A DNA stretch of 64,000 nt from Nocardiopsis sinuspersici. GTDB taxonomy: Bacteria; Actinomycetota; Actinomycetes; Streptosporangiales; Streptosporangiaceae. The stretch covers positions 186,001 to 250,000 of the forward strand of contig VWVT01000003.1 of the NCBI GenBank assembly GCA_008638415.1. Reading direction: 5' to 3'. The first letter of the stretch is position 1; every line of letters begins with the position of its first letter. This document shows, piece by piece, positions 43,350 through 52,628 of the stretch. The notes under the pieces are model-generated. The model saw only the letters and a list, made by a program, of their open reading frames with translations. It had not been told where the DNA came from and did not search any database. The position numbers and the translations under genes are program-made.

Positions 43350-46300
43350 GTGCTTGACCAGGATTTCGCCCGCCACGTCGTCACCGCGGTCATCGTGTCC
43401 CACGAGGGCGCCCGCTGGCTGCCCGAGACGCTGGAGGCGGTCCGCGCCCAGTCCCGGCCCGTGCAGCGCGTCGTCGCCGCCGACACCGGCAGCACCGACG
43501 GCAGTGCCGACATCCTGGCCGGGTTCCTGCCCTCCGGCGCCGTCATCGACCTGCCCGCGCGCACCGGGTACGGCGACGCCGTCCGGGCCGCCCTGGAACT
43601 GCCCCGTTCCACCAGGGCCGTGCACGGCTCCGCCGAGGACGCCACCGAGTGGATCTGGCTCGTCCACGACGACCTCACACCGGAGAGGGACACCCTCGGC
43701 CACCTGCTCGCCGCCGCCGACCAGGACCCGCGCGCCGCCGTCCTGGGCCCCAAGCTGCGCGACTGGTTCGACCGCCGCCTCCTGGTCGAGGCCGGCGTGA
43801 CCATCGACGGCGCGGGCCGCCGCGAGACCGGCCTCGAACAGCGTGAGTTCGACCACGGCCAGCACGACGGCACACGCCAGGTCCTCGCGGTGTCCAGCGC
43901 GGGCATGCTCGTCCGCCGCGACGTGTGGGACCGGCTCGGCGGATTCGACCCCGCCCTGCCCCTGTTCCGCGACGACATCGACTTCTGCTGGAGGGTGGGC
44001 GGCGCCGGGCTGCGCGCCCTGCTCGTCACCGAGGCGGTCGCCTACCACGCGGAGGCCTCCGCCCGGCGCCGCCGCCCCATCACCGCCACCCGCAACCACC
44101 CGCGCCGGGTGGACCGCCGCCACGCCGTCTTCGTGCTGCTGGCCAACCTGCCCGTGGGCGGGATGCTGACCGCCCTGGTCCGCAACTCCGTGGCCTCGCT
44201 GCTGCGCGTGGTGACGTACCTGCTCATCAAGCAGCCCGCCAACGCCCTGGACGAGGCCGCGGCGATCACTCTGGTGTACCTGCGCCCCTTCCGGCTGGCG
44301 CGCGCCCGCTTCCGGCGCCGCCGCGACCGCCGCCGCACCTACAGCGCCATCCGGCCCTTCCTCGCCCGCGGAGTGGCCCTGCGCCAGTTCCACGACGTGG
44401 TCACCGGTGTCCTGTCCGGCGAACCCGTCCTCAACACCCCGGGCCGCCACCAGGCCGTCACCGTCCAGCCCGCCGACGAGGACGACGAGGTGCTCACCGA
44501 CAGGGCGGGCTTCGTGCGCCGCGTGGTGTTCAGACCCGGGGTGCTGCTGGTCATCGGCCTGACCGTGGCCACGGTCGTCGCCGAGCGCTCCCTGCTCCTC
44601 GGAGACCTCCTCGCCGGCGGCGCCCTGCCCCCGGTCGCCGGCACCGCCCGCGACATGTGGGACCTGTACCTGTCCAGCAGTCCCGACAGCGGCCTCGGCT
44701 CCGCGGCACCGGTCCCGCCCTACGTCGGCCTGCTCGCCCTGCTGTCCACGCTCACCCTGGGCAAGCCCTGGCTGGCCGTCACCCTCCTCCTGCTGGGCTG
44801 CGTGCCCCTGGCCGGGCTGACCTCCTACCTGCTCGCCCGCGAGGTGCTGGGTTTTCGCCCCGCGCGCCTGTGGATGGCCGCGACCTACGCGCTGCTGCCG
44901 GTGGCCACCGGCGCGGTCGCCCAGGGCCGCCTGGGCACCGCGGCGGTCCACGTCCTGCTGCCGGTGCTGGGACTGCTCCTGGTACGGCTGGTGTCGATGC
45001 CGCCCAGGCCCTCCCGCCGGGCCGCCTGGGGACTGGGCCTGGTCCTGGCGGCGGCCACCGCGTTCGTGCCGATGGTGTGGCTGCTGTCCCTGGTCACCGG
45101 CCTGCTGGTGGCGGTGGCCTTCGGCCATCTGGGCCGCCGGATCTACGTCAGCGTCGCGCTGAGCCTGGCCGTGCCCCTCGTGGTGCTGCTGCCGTGGTCG
45201 CTCGAACTGTTCGCGCACCCCAGCCTGTGGCTGCTGGAGGCCGGACTGCACCGCTCCGGGCTCTCGGAGCCGGGCGTCACCCCGCAGGAGCTGCTCATGC
45301 TCTCCCCGGGCGGCCCCGGAACCCCTCCGTTCTGGGCCACCGCCGGGTTCGCCGCCGCGGCCCTGTGCTCCCTGCTGCTGCTCCGCAACCGCATGATGGC
45401 CGCCGCGGGATGGTCGCTGGCCCTGTTCGGGATCCTGGTGGCCGTCCTGACCAGCCGGCTCGTCATCGAGCCCTACTTCGGCGGCCCCCCGGCGCCGGTC
45501 TGGCCGAGTGCGGCCCTGTCCTTCGCCGCCACGGCGGTGCTGCTGTCGGCGGCGACCGCCGCGCGCTCCTTCGACACCATGTTCCGCGCCGGAGGGCTGC
45601 GGCGGGTCTTCGCGTCGGCCGTGGCCGTCCTCGCCCTGGCCACCCCGGTCTGCGCCTCCGCCCTGTGGATGTGGGAGGGCGTCGGGGGACCGCTCACCAG
45701 CCACGCCGCGCCCGTCATCCCCGGCGCGCTGATCAGCGTCAGCGAGGACGGGACCGAACCGCGCGCCCTCGTCCTCACCCCCGACGGGCGGGGCGGCGTG
45801 GGCTACGCGGTGGCGCGCGGACGCGAGCCGCGCCTGGGGGAGGAGCGCCTCGTCCCCCAGCGGGAGGTCCGCGAGGCCCTGGACCAGGTCGTGGCCGAAC
45901 TCGCCGCGGGCCAGGGCGGCGACCAGGCGCACGCCCTGGCCGACTTCGGCATCCGGTACGTGCTCCACCCGAATCCGCGGATCAGCGGGTCCGGCGGCGT
46001 CACCATGGTCGACACCCTGGACGGCACACCCGGGTTCGAGCGGCAGTCGCTGTCACGGCACTACGCGCTCTGGCGGCTGGACGTGCCCACCGGCGCGCTG
46101 CGCGTGGTCACCGAGGACGGTTCCGGGTCAGAGGCCCTCACGGTGGAGGACTCGGTGGAGGACCCGGGAGAGGACATGGCCGCGCGGGTCGCCGACGGCG
46201 GCACCGGTCGGCGGCTCGCCCTGGCCGAGGCCGCCGACGACGGCTGGCGGGCCACCCTCGACGGCGCCGAACTGACCCCGGCGGCCACCGAGAACGGCAC

Positions 46301-46640
46301 CCAGGCGTGGACGCTGCCGGCGCGGGGCGGCGAACTGCGCGTCTGGCACACCGACCACGTACACACGGTCTGGCTTCTCACACAGGGGCTCCTGTTCCTG
46401 GCGGTGGCCGTCCTCGCCGCACCGGGCGTGCGCACCGAGGAGGAGACGCGGCTGATCGACTCCACGCCCACACCCCGGCCGCGGCGCCCGGAGAGGCTGC
46501 GCGCGGCCTCGCGCCGGGGTACGCGGGCCGCCCGCGGCACCAGGCGTGCCGCGGGGCGGCGGCGCGCGGGCGGCAGGCCCAGGAGGAGCGGCCGAGGCGA
46601 CGGGGACGCCGCGGCGTCCGGGACCGAGCGGGAGGAGTAG
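43350..46640 (+). CDS. Giant membrane glycosyltransferase family 2 protein
   Basis: 1096 aa from GTG 43350, the first start that leaves an intact GT2 fold. The N-terminal domain has VVTAVIVSHEGARWLPETLE, DTGSTDGSADILAGF, WLVHDDLTPERDT and LFRDDIDFCWRVGGAGL, the usual donor, metal and acceptor blocks. From about residue 390 there are about twelve membrane segments, then an extracytoplasmic domain (about 790-1000), a last membrane segment and a tail of mostly Arg. The architecture matches the large GT2 proteins next to whiB in Streptomyces and Mycobacterium, thought to build envelope polysaccharide. The next gene follows within 4 nt. Confidence 0.88.
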   Translation: MLDQDFARHVVTAVIVSHEGARWLPETLEAVRAQSRPVQRVVAADTGSTDGSADILAGFLPSGAVIDLPARTGYGDAVRAALELPRSTRAVHGSAEDATEWIWLVHDDLTPERDTLGHLLAAADQDPRAAVLGPKLRDWFDRRLLVEAGVTIDGAGRRETGLEQREFDHGQHDGTRQVLAVSSAGMLVRRDVWDRLGGFDPALPLFRDDIDFCWRVGGAGLRALLVTEAVAYHAEASARRRRPITATRNHPRRVDRRHAVFVLLANLPVGGMLTALVRNSVASLLRVVTYLLIKQPANALDEAAAITLVYLRPFRLARARFRRRRDRRRTYSAIRPFLARGVALRQFHDVVTGVLSGEPVLNTPGRHQAVTVQPADEDDEVLTDRAGFVRRVVFRPGVLLVIGLTVATVVAERSLLLGDLLAGGALPPVAGTARDMWDLYLSSSPDSGLGSAAPVPPYVGLLALLSTLTLGKPWLAVTLLLLGCVPLAGLTSYLLAREVLGFRPARLWMAATYALLPVATGAVAQGRLGTAAVHVLLPVLGLLLVRLVSMPPRPSRRAAWGLGLVLAAATAFVPMVWLLSLVTGLLVAVAFGHLGRRIYVSVALSLAVPLVVLLPWSLELFAHPSLWLLEAGLHRSGLSEPGVTPQELLMLSPGGPGTPPFWATAGFAAAALCSLLLLRNRMMAAAGWSLALFGILVAVLTSRLVIEPYFGGPPAPVWPSAALSFAATAVLLSAATAARSFDTMFRAGGLRRVFASAVAVLALATPVCASALWMWEGVGGPLTSHAAPVIPGALISVSEDGTEPRALVLTPDGRGGVGYAVARGREPRLGEERLVPQREVREALDQVVAELAAGQGGDQAHALADFGIRYVLHPNPRISGSGGVTMVDTLDGTPGFERQSLSRHYALWRLDVPTGALRVVTEDGSGSEALTVEDSVEDPGEDMAARVADGGTGRRLALAEAADDGWRATLDGAELTPAATENGTQAWTLPARGGELRVWHTDHVHTVWLLTQGLLFLAVAVLAAPGVRTEEETRLIDSTPTPRPRRPERLRAASRRGTRAARGTRRAAGRRRAGGRPRRSGRGDGDAAASGTEREE

Positions 46641-46643
46641 GGC

Positions 46644-48164
46644 GTGCGGCTGATCCTGGAGAAACGGTTCGCGCTGTTCGGACTGGTCGCGACGGCCCTG
46701 GCCGCGCTGTTCGGCATCGCGTTCGCCGTCGGTCCGGTGACCGCCGAGCTGGGCGTCACCGAGCCGGGCACCGTGCGCCCCGACCAGACGGTGCGGGTGT
46801 GTCCCGCGCCGCACGAGTCGGGGGAGAGCTCCATGGCCGCGTTCGCCCCGAGGGTGAGCCGCGACGACGAGGGCCGGCTGCGGGCCGGACCGGTTCCCGC
46901 CGCCCCGGAGGAGGGCGCGGGCCTCGGGGAGGAACTGACCGAGCCCGGCCGCATGTGGAGCGCCGACACGGGCGAGGCCGTCGCCCCCACGGCCGTCCGC
47001 GCCGAGGGCGCCCTGGCCTCCGGGCTCGACGCCGCCCAGACCACCCTGTCCGACGGCTCGGCCACCGAGGTGCGCTGCGTCGCGCCCTCCGTCGGGACCT
47101 GGTTCGCCCTGCCCGGCGGCGACGACGCCGAGGGGATGCGGATCGAGTCGCTCACCGCCCACCTGGCCAACCCCGAGGGCTCCCGGGCCACGGTCAGCGT
47201 GGACGTCTACACCGAGGGCGGTCCCTCCTACTCGTCCGAGAGCCGGGGCATCTCCCTGCTCGCCGGCGAGTCGACCGAACTGGACCTGACCGAGCTGGTC
47301 CAGAGCACCAGCGCCGTCGGCGTCCACGTGCGCACCAGCACCGGCAGGGTCGCCGCCTCCCTGCTCGCCGAGCACGCCTCCGGCCCCGCCGACTGGGTGC
47401 CGCCCACGGCCGGGCCCGCCCGTGAGCACGTGATCCCGGGTGTTCCCGGCGGCGGCGGACGGCGCCGCCTGCTCGTGGCCGCGCCCGGCGACGCATCCGC
47501 CGAGGTGCGCGTCCGCACCGTCACCTCCGCTCCGGAGGACGGGGAGGGCGCGGAGGGAGGCGGGGGCTCGGGGAAGGCCGAGGCCCCGACGGTGCTCAAC
47601 GTGCCCCCGGCCGCCTCCGCCTGGCTCACCCTGGAGAGTGTTCTGGGCGGCGAGCCGGGCACGGTCGTGCTGGAGTCGGACGCCCCCGTGGTCGCCGGTG
47701 TGGCCGCCGAGGCGGTCGCGGGCGAGGACGCCGAGGTGGTCGAGACCGCCTACACGTCCGCAGTGCCGCCGCTCGGCTTCCCGCTGGACACCACCGCGGT
47801 CCTGCCCCACATCCCGGCGGAGGCCGAGACGGAGCTCCTCCTGGGCGCGGTCGGGGGCGACGCCATGCTGATGGCCACCCCGATCGGCGCGGACGGCACG
47901 CAGGGGGACGCCGTGCGCCTGGAGGCCGCGGCGGGGAGCACCGCGGTGGTCGGCGCCGGGGACGGCGGCTGGCGGGCGCCCCCGGGCACCGACCCGGAGG
48001 ACGGGTACACGCTCCGCCTGGAGCTCCTGGAGGGCTCCGCCCCCGTCCACGCCGCCCGCGTGCTGCGCGACGGTGACGGACTGGGCGTGCTGCCGGTACG
48101 GCCCGCCCCCGTGCGGATCGAACTCCCGGTGGTGCGCGACGGCCTGGCGGGGATCCTTCCGTAG
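46644..48164 (+). CDS. DUF5719 family envelope protein
   Basis: 506 aa from a GTG with GGAGGAG about 6 nt upstream, beginning 3 nt after the GT2 stop. It starts with a basic patch and one membrane segment (ALFGLVATALAALFGIAFAVG), then a long beta-rich outer region with VRCVAPSVGTWFALPGG, and SVDVYTEGG repeats typical of DUF5719. The protein is probably anchored outside the membrane. DUF5719 genes follow the giant GT2 in many actinomycetes, so the two are likely partners in surface glycan export or assembly; this is inference from context. Confidence 0.88.
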   Translation: MRLILEKRFALFGLVATALAALFGIAFAVGPVTAELGVTEPGTVRPDQTVRVCPAPHESGESSMAAFAPRVSRDDEGRLRAGPVPAAPEEGAGLGEELTEPGRMWSADTGEAVAPTAVRAEGALASGLDAAQTTLSDGSATEVRCVAPSVGTWFALPGGDDAEGMRIESLTAHLANPEGSRATVSVDVYTEGGPSYSSESRGISLLAGESTELDLTELVQSTSAVGVHVRTSTGRVAASLLAEHASGPADWVPPTAGPAREHVIPGVPGGGGRRRLLVAAPGDASAEVRVRTVTSAPEDGEGAEGGGGSGKAEAPTVLNVPPAASAWLTLESVLGGEPGTVVLESDAPVVAGVAAEAVAGEDAEVVETAYTSAVPPLGFPLDTTAVLPHIPAEAETELLLGAVGGDAMLMATPIGADGTQGDAVRLEAAAGSTAVVGAGDGGWRAPPGTDPEDGYTLRLELLEGSAPVHAARVLRDGDGLGVLPVRPAPVRIELPVVRDGLAGILP

Positions 48165-48225
48165 GAGGTGCCCCGCCGCGTACACGGGACCCCGGGCACG
48201 GGAACCCCGGGCGCGGGGACACCGC

Positions 48226-48249
48226 GTTCCGCCCGGCCTCGGGCGGAAC
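48226..48249. terminator. Bidirectional terminator between DUF5719 and metallopeptidase
   Basis: A perfect 10-bp stem, GTTCCGCCCG and CGGGCGGAAC, with loop GCCT, in the gap between convergent genes. Confidence 0.65.
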
Positions 48250-48263
48250 CCGAGGGGAGCCGG

Positions 48264-48698
48264 TCAGCCCTCGGGATCGACCGACTCGGGCTCCACACCG
48301 AGCAGGTTGGCGACCTCCTCGACGACCGTCTCGTGGACGAGGAGGGCCATCTCCTCGGGATCCTTCGTCCGGATCTCCACCGGGCGCCGGTACACCACGA
48401 TGCGGGCCCGGCCCGAGGGATCGCTCTCCAGGCGGGAGAAGGGGATCGCCTCGGTCAGCGGTCCGTGGGGCGGGACCGGCGGGACGTCCTCCACGAGGAA
48501 GTCGACGTTGGCCAGTTCACGCGCCCACAAGCGTTCCAGGCGTTCGACCGCGTCCAGGACAAGATCGTCGAACGCCTGCGCTCGGCTGCGGAAAACCGGC
48601 AGGTCGGACGGCACGAGAGGACCGCGGATGCCTCGGCCGCGGCGGTCCCGGCGCCGCACTCGGTCTGGTTGGCCACTGGAAAGGCGCACTCGTCGCAC
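48264..48698 (-). CDS. Metallopeptidase-like (zincin, DUF1025) protein
   Basis: 144 aa from GTG 48698; TAGTCT lies 6 nt upstream with no ribosome binding site, so leaderless. After a basic stretch RRRDRRGRGIRGPLVP comes the zincin-type fold with FDDLVLDAVERLERLW and LLVHETVVEEVANLLG. The HExxxEExxxLLG form keeps His-Glu but has Asn where a canonical HExxH zinc site would have later ligands. Actinobacterial members often look like this, so activity is uncertain. The equivalent mycobacterial gene lies between manB and whiB2 as here. Divergent from the DUF3499 gene. Confidence 0.86.
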   Translation of the reverse strand: MRRVRLSSGQPDRVRRRDRRGRGIRGPLVPSDLPVFRSRAQAFDDLVLDAVERLERLWARELANVDFLVEDVPPVPPHGPLTEAIPFSRLESDPSGRARIVVYRRPVEIRTKDPEEMALLVHETVVEEVANLLGVEPESVDPEG

Positions 48699-48939
48699 AC
48701 TTCGAGACTAAGCCATCACACGCTCCGCGCGTAGCCCTATCGACCCCGAAAGCGGTTTCGGGGCCCACAGGGCGCTTTCCGGGGCCGGGCGGGCCGACGC
48801 GGCACAAGGTGTCGCGTCGGCGCCGAAGCGGTGCGCGAGGACCCGGAAGAGGGACACCGAGGCGTTGGGGAGGCGGAAACGGGCCAGCTCATGGAACGAT
48901 GCTGGCGTGTCCCTCGGTAAAGGCATACAGTCGAACGCT

Positions 48940-49341
48940 GTGAGCCCTGTTCGACGCTGCTCCCGTACTGCCTGCAGGCAGCCTGCCGTCTTCACGCTCA
49001 CGTACGTCTACGCAGACTCGACGGCCGTCCTCGGTCCTCTCGCCGCCTACGTGGAACCGCACTGCTACGACCTCTGCGCCGTGCACGCCGACCGGTTGAC
49101 GGCTCCGCGCGGCTGGGAGGTCGTCCGGCTTCCGGTCGAGACGACGGGCGGTGGCCCCGGCAGCGACGACCTGGAGGCCCTCGCTGACGCCGTACGTGAG
49201 GCGGCCCGTCCGCCTGCCCGCAAGAACCCCTCCGGCGACGAGGTCGGCGAGGGCACCGAGACGCTGCGCCGCGGACACCTGCGCGTGGTCAAGTCCGACC
49301 CCGGACGCGGTGAGCAGCAGCCGCCCCGCCGCCCCGGCTGA
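48940..49341 (+). CDS. DUF3499 domain-containing protein
   Basis: 133 aa from GTG 48940, where the family sequence begins (SPVRRCSRTACRQPAVFTLT). TACAGT lies 8 nt upstream, supporting a leaderless start; a longer frame to 48865 is rejected. The N-terminal 75 residues form a small Cys/His domain (CSRTAC ... HCYDLCAVHADRL), which looks like a zinc-ribbon, then a variable disordered tail. Function unknown, but it almost always precedes the phosphomannomutase gene in actinobacteria. Confidence 0.92.
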   Translation: MSPVRRCSRTACRQPAVFTLTYVYADSTAVLGPLAAYVEPHCYDLCAVHADRLTAPRGWEVVRLPVETTGGGPGSDDLEALADAVREAARPPARKNPSGDEVGEGTETLRRGHLRVVKSDPGRGEQQPPRRPG

Positions 49342-49485
49342 GACGGCGCGGGGAGCCTCCCGGTGTCGGCGGGACCGGCGCGGTGCCGATGGGGGATCGC
49401 GGGATCGGCTTGCTAGTTTTGTACCGTGCGCGGTCCGCCCGCGCGGGACCGAACGTGGAGCAGAACCGAACTGGCCGGAGAAGAC

Positions 49486-50853
49486 GTGGCTGATCTCTCG
49501 AGCATCTTCAAGGCATACGACGTGCGCGGTGTGATCCCAGACACCCTCAACGCGGACATCGCACGGGCGGTCGGGGCCGCCTTCGCCCGGGTGGTCGGCG
49601 GCAGCGCCGTCGTGGTCGCCCACGACATGCGTCCCTCATCGCCCGAACTGGCCACCGCCTTCAGCGAGGGCGTCACCAGCCAGGGCCTCGACGTGGTGTT
49701 CACCGGACTCGGCTCCACCGACCTGCTCTACTACGGGTCGGGCCACCTGGACATGCCCGGAGCCATGTTCACCGCCAGCCACAACCCGGCCGAGTACAAC
49801 GGCATCAAGATGTGCCGGGCCGGGGCGGCGCCCATCAGCGGCGACACCGGCCTGGACGACGTCCGCCGCCTGGCCGAGGAGAGCCTCAACGGTGCGGGAG
49901 TGCCCGAGTACGACGGACCCGCCGGGACCGTCACCGAGCAGGACCTCCTTCCCGGCTACGCCGCCTACCTGCGCGACCTGGTCGACCTGTCCGGCATCCG
50001 GCGGCTCAAGGTGGTCGTGGACGCGGGCAACGGCATGGGCGGCCACACCGTCCCCGCCGTCCTGGAGAAGGGCCTGCCGCTGGAGATCGTCCCCCTCTAC
50101 TTCGAACTGGACGGGACCTTCCCCAACCACCCGGCCAACCCGCTGGACCCCGACAACCTGGTCGACCTCCAGGCGAGGGTCCGCGAGACCGGCGCCGACA
50201 TCGGCCTGGCCTTCGACGGCGACGCCGACCGCTGCTTCGTCGTGGACGAGAACGGCGACGCGGTGCCGCCCTCGGCCATCACGGCCATGGTCGCCGCCCA
50301 GGAGCTGGAGCGCGAGCCGGGCGCCACGGTCATCCACAACCTCATCACCTCCCGGGCCGTACCCGAGATCGTGCGGGAGAGGGGCGGCGTGCCCGTGCGC
50401 ACCCGCGTCGGCCACTCCTTCATCAAGGCCACCATGGCCGAGACCGGCGCGATCTTCGGCGGGGAGCACTCCGCCCACTACTACTTCCGCGAGTTCTGGC
50501 GGGCCGACACCGGGATGCTCGCGGCGATGCACGTCCTGCGTGTACTGGGCAACGACGACCGCCCGCTCTCACAGGTCGCCGAGGAGTACTCGCGCTACAG
50601 CGGGTCCGGCGAGGTCAACTCCAGGGTCGAGGACGCCCCCGGGCGGATGGCCGCGGTACGCGAGGCCTTCGCCGGCCGGAACGGCGTCACCGTCGACGAG
50701 CTCGACGGGCTGACCGTCTCCCTGCCGGACGAGTCGTGGTTCAACCTGCGCGCCTCCAACACCGAGCCGCTGCTGCGGCTCAACGTCGAGGCCCCCGACG
50801 AGGCGGCCATGGCCGCCCTGCGCGACGAGGTGCTGGCCATCGTCCGCGCCTGA
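49486..50853 (+). CDS. manB: Phosphomannomutase/phosphoglucomutase
   Basis: 455 aa from GTG 49486 with GGAG about 7 nt upstream. It interconverts mannose- or glucose-6-phosphate and 1-phosphate, supplying GDP-mannose or other nucleotide sugars for envelope glycans. All four alpha-D-phosphohexomutase motifs are present: the phosphoserine loop FTASHNPAEYNGIK, metal loop DGDADRCF, sugar-binding GGEHSAHYYFREFW, and phosphate-binding RASNTEPLLR. Length is normal. Followed by a Trm112 gene. Confidence 0.95.
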   Translation: MADLSSIFKAYDVRGVIPDTLNADIARAVGAAFARVVGGSAVVVAHDMRPSSPELATAFSEGVTSQGLDVVFTGLGSTDLLYYGSGHLDMPGAMFTASHNPAEYNGIKMCRAGAAPISGDTGLDDVRRLAEESLNGAGVPEYDGPAGTVTEQDLLPGYAAYLRDLVDLSGIRRLKVVVDAGNGMGGHTVPAVLEKGLPLEIVPLYFELDGTFPNHPANPLDPDNLVDLQARVRETGADIGLAFDGDADRCFVVDENGDAVPPSAITAMVAAQELEREPGATVIHNLITSRAVPEIVRERGGVPVRTRVGHSFIKATMAETGAIFGGEHSAHYYFREFWRADTGMLAAMHVLRVLGNDDRPLSQVAEEYSRYSGSGEVNSRVEDAPGRMAAVREAFAGRNGVTVDELDGLTVSLPDESWFNLRASNTEPLLRLNVEAPDEAAMAALRDEVLAIVRA

Positions 50854-50923
50854 CCGGGCATCATGGTGGGGAGGGAGCCGCACGGCGGATCCCTCCCCAT
50901 CCACCATCACGAGGAACGAGAAC

Positions 50924-51100
50924 ATGAGCACGAAGATCGACGGCTGGCTGCTGGAGATCCTGGCCTGCCCGCAGAGCCAGGCCCCGCTGCGCCACGACCC
51001 CGAGACCGACGAGCTGGTCTGCGACGAGAGCGGCCTGGCCTACCCCATCCGGGACGGCATCCCGGTCCTGCTGATCGACGAGGCGCGGAAAATCGGCTGA
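50924..51100 (+). CDS. Trm112 family protein
   Basis: 58 aa from ATG 50924 with GAGGAACGAG upstream. The short sequence matches Trm112/YcaR: LEILACPQSQAPLRHD at the start, LVCDESGLAYPIRDGIPVLL at the end. Only two Cys are present where a full zinc-binding form has four. Bacterial members are small adaptors that stabilise methyltransferases or accompany sugar-nucleotide and lipid A genes. It follows manB by 70 nt and is probably co-transcribed. The usual next gene, a SIS-domain mannose-6-phosphate isomerase, is not here. Confidence 0.92.
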   Translation: MSTKIDGWLLEILACPQSQAPLRHDPETDELVCDESGLAYPIRDGIPVLLIDEARKIG

Positions 51101-51108
51101 GACGGAAG

Positions 51109-51127
51109 GGAACGCCGTGGGCGTTCC
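51109..51127 (+). terminator. Small hairpin after Trm112
   Basis: An 8-bp stem, GGAACGCC and GGCGTTCC, with a GTG loop, 8 bases past the stop. There is no T run, so termination is uncertain. Confidence 0.4.
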
Positions 51128-51257
51128 AACAGTCATAAAGGGTGCTGCAGGGTAGGAGGTCCCCCTTCGGGCACGGTGGGACGCATCCCCGCGTTCCCCG
51201 CAACCCGTACCCTGTTTCTGCGCTCCCCGCCCACGACGACCTCCCTGGAGGACACCG

Positions 51258-52616
51258 ATGCCCGGTTCCGAATCGCTACAGCCGAGCGATCCCTCCACGT
51301 TCGGCGAGTACAGCGTGACAGGACGCCTGGGCAAGGGCGGTCAGGGCATCGTCTACCTCGCCGAGGACGCGGACGGGGAGCAGTACGCGGTCAAGGTCCT
51401 CAACGACCAGTGGTCGCAGGACAGCGACCTGCGCAGGCGGTTCGAGAAGGAGGTCCGGGCCGCGCAGAAGGTCGCCTCCTTCTGCACCGCCGCGGTCATC
51501 GACGCCCAGCTCGACAGCGACCCGCCCTACGTGGTCAGCGAGTTCGTACCGGGCAAGGACCTGCAGGAGACCATCGCCAAGGGCAGCACGCAGAAGGGGT
51601 CCACCCTGCAGCGGCTCGCGGTCTCCACCGCCACCGCCCTGGTCGCCATCCACAAGGCGGGCATCGTCCACCGCGACTTCAAGCCCGGCAACGTGCTGCT
51701 CGGCCCGGACGGGCCCCGCGTCATCGACTTCGGCATCGCCCGGGTCGACGACGGCACCGCCACCATGACCAACTCGATCGTCGGCACGCCCTCCTACATG
51801 GCGCCCGAGCAGATCGAGGGCCGCGGCATCACCGACAAGTGCGACATCTTCGCATGGGGCTGCGTCATGGCCTTCGCCTCCACCGGCCGCGCCCCGTTCG
51901 GCTCCGACACCGTCCCCGCGGTCGTGCACCGGGTGGTCAGCGCGCCGCCGGACCTGACCGACATGGACGAGGCGCTGCGGCCGATCGTGGAGTCCTGCCT
52001 GGACAAGAACCCCGACAACCGGCCCAACGCCCAGACGCTGCTCATGCGCCTGCTGGGCCACGAGGGGCCGATCGAGTCCGCGCCCTCCACCGACGACGTC
52101 GTCAAGCAGGGCGAGCAGATCGCCCAGACCGGCCTGGTCACCGGCGGCCAGATGCCCTACCGGCCCCAGCAGCCGCCCACCGGACCGCAGGCGGGCGCCG
52201 CCGCCTATCCGCCGGGGGTCTCCGCCCCGCGCCCCGGTATGCCGGGCCACCCGGTCGGCTCCGACCCCCGACCCGGTATGCCGGGCCACCCGGTCAGTTC
52301 CGACCCCCGCTCCGGGTTCGCGCACCCGGGCACCTCCAACCCCAGGCCGGGCGTGCCCGGCCACCCCGGCACGTCCAACCCGCGTCCGGGCGCACCCGCC
52401 TATCCGCCCCCGCCGCACGGCATGCCCCCCGTCGCCAACCCGATGGCCACGGGCATGAACCCGAACCAGACCTACGCCCGCCCCGGGGCGCAGCAGCCCA
52501 TGCAGCGTCCTGCCCAGCAGGACTCGGTGCTCCAGCAGAGCTGGGTGATCCCCGCGGTGCTCATCACCATCGTGATCCTGCTGCTGGTGCTGCTCCTGAT
52601 CGTCGTCAGCCGCTGA
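51258..52616 (+). CDS. Tail-anchored Ser/Thr protein kinase
   Basis: 452 aa from ATG 51258 with TGGAGG about 6 nt upstream. A Hanks-type kinase domain spans residues 15-265: glycine loop LGKGGQGIVYLAED, Lys in YAVKVLND, catalytic loop HRDFKPGNVLL, DFG in VIDFGIAR, and GTPSYMAPEQ. A Pro-rich linker (about 295-410) has repeated PGMPGHPV and TSNPRPG blocks. It ends in one hydrophobic segment (VIPAVLITIVILLLVLLLIVV) with only Ser-Arg behind it. Unlike PknB-type kinases it has no outside sensor domain, so signals must reach it from the cytoplasm or through the linker. Confidence 0.94.
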   Translation: MPGSESLQPSDPSTFGEYSVTGRLGKGGQGIVYLAEDADGEQYAVKVLNDQWSQDSDLRRRFEKEVRAAQKVASFCTAAVIDAQLDSDPPYVVSEFVPGKDLQETIAKGSTQKGSTLQRLAVSTATALVAIHKAGIVHRDFKPGNVLLGPDGPRVIDFGIARVDDGTATMTNSIVGTPSYMAPEQIEGRGITDKCDIFAWGCVMAFASTGRAPFGSDTVPAVVHRVVSAPPDLTDMDEALRPIVESCLDKNPDNRPNAQTLLMRLLGHEGPIESAPSTDDVVKQGEQIAQTGLVTGGQMPYRPQQPPTGPQAGAAAYPPGVSAPRPGMPGHPVGSDPRPGMPGHPVSSDPRSGFAHPGTSNPRPGVPGHPGTSNPRPGAPAYPPPPHGMPPVANPMATGMNPNQTYARPGAQQPMQRPAQQDSVLQQSWVIPAVLITIVILLLVLLLIVVSR

Positions 52617-52628
52617 CCGGACCCGGTC

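Noticed and set aside
42723..45968. A 1081-codon open frame on the minus strand opposite whiB and the GT2 gene
   Set aside because: The residue mix (Gly/Arg/Gln/His-rich) is typical of antisense frames in GC-rich DNA, and both opposite-strand genes are unambiguous.
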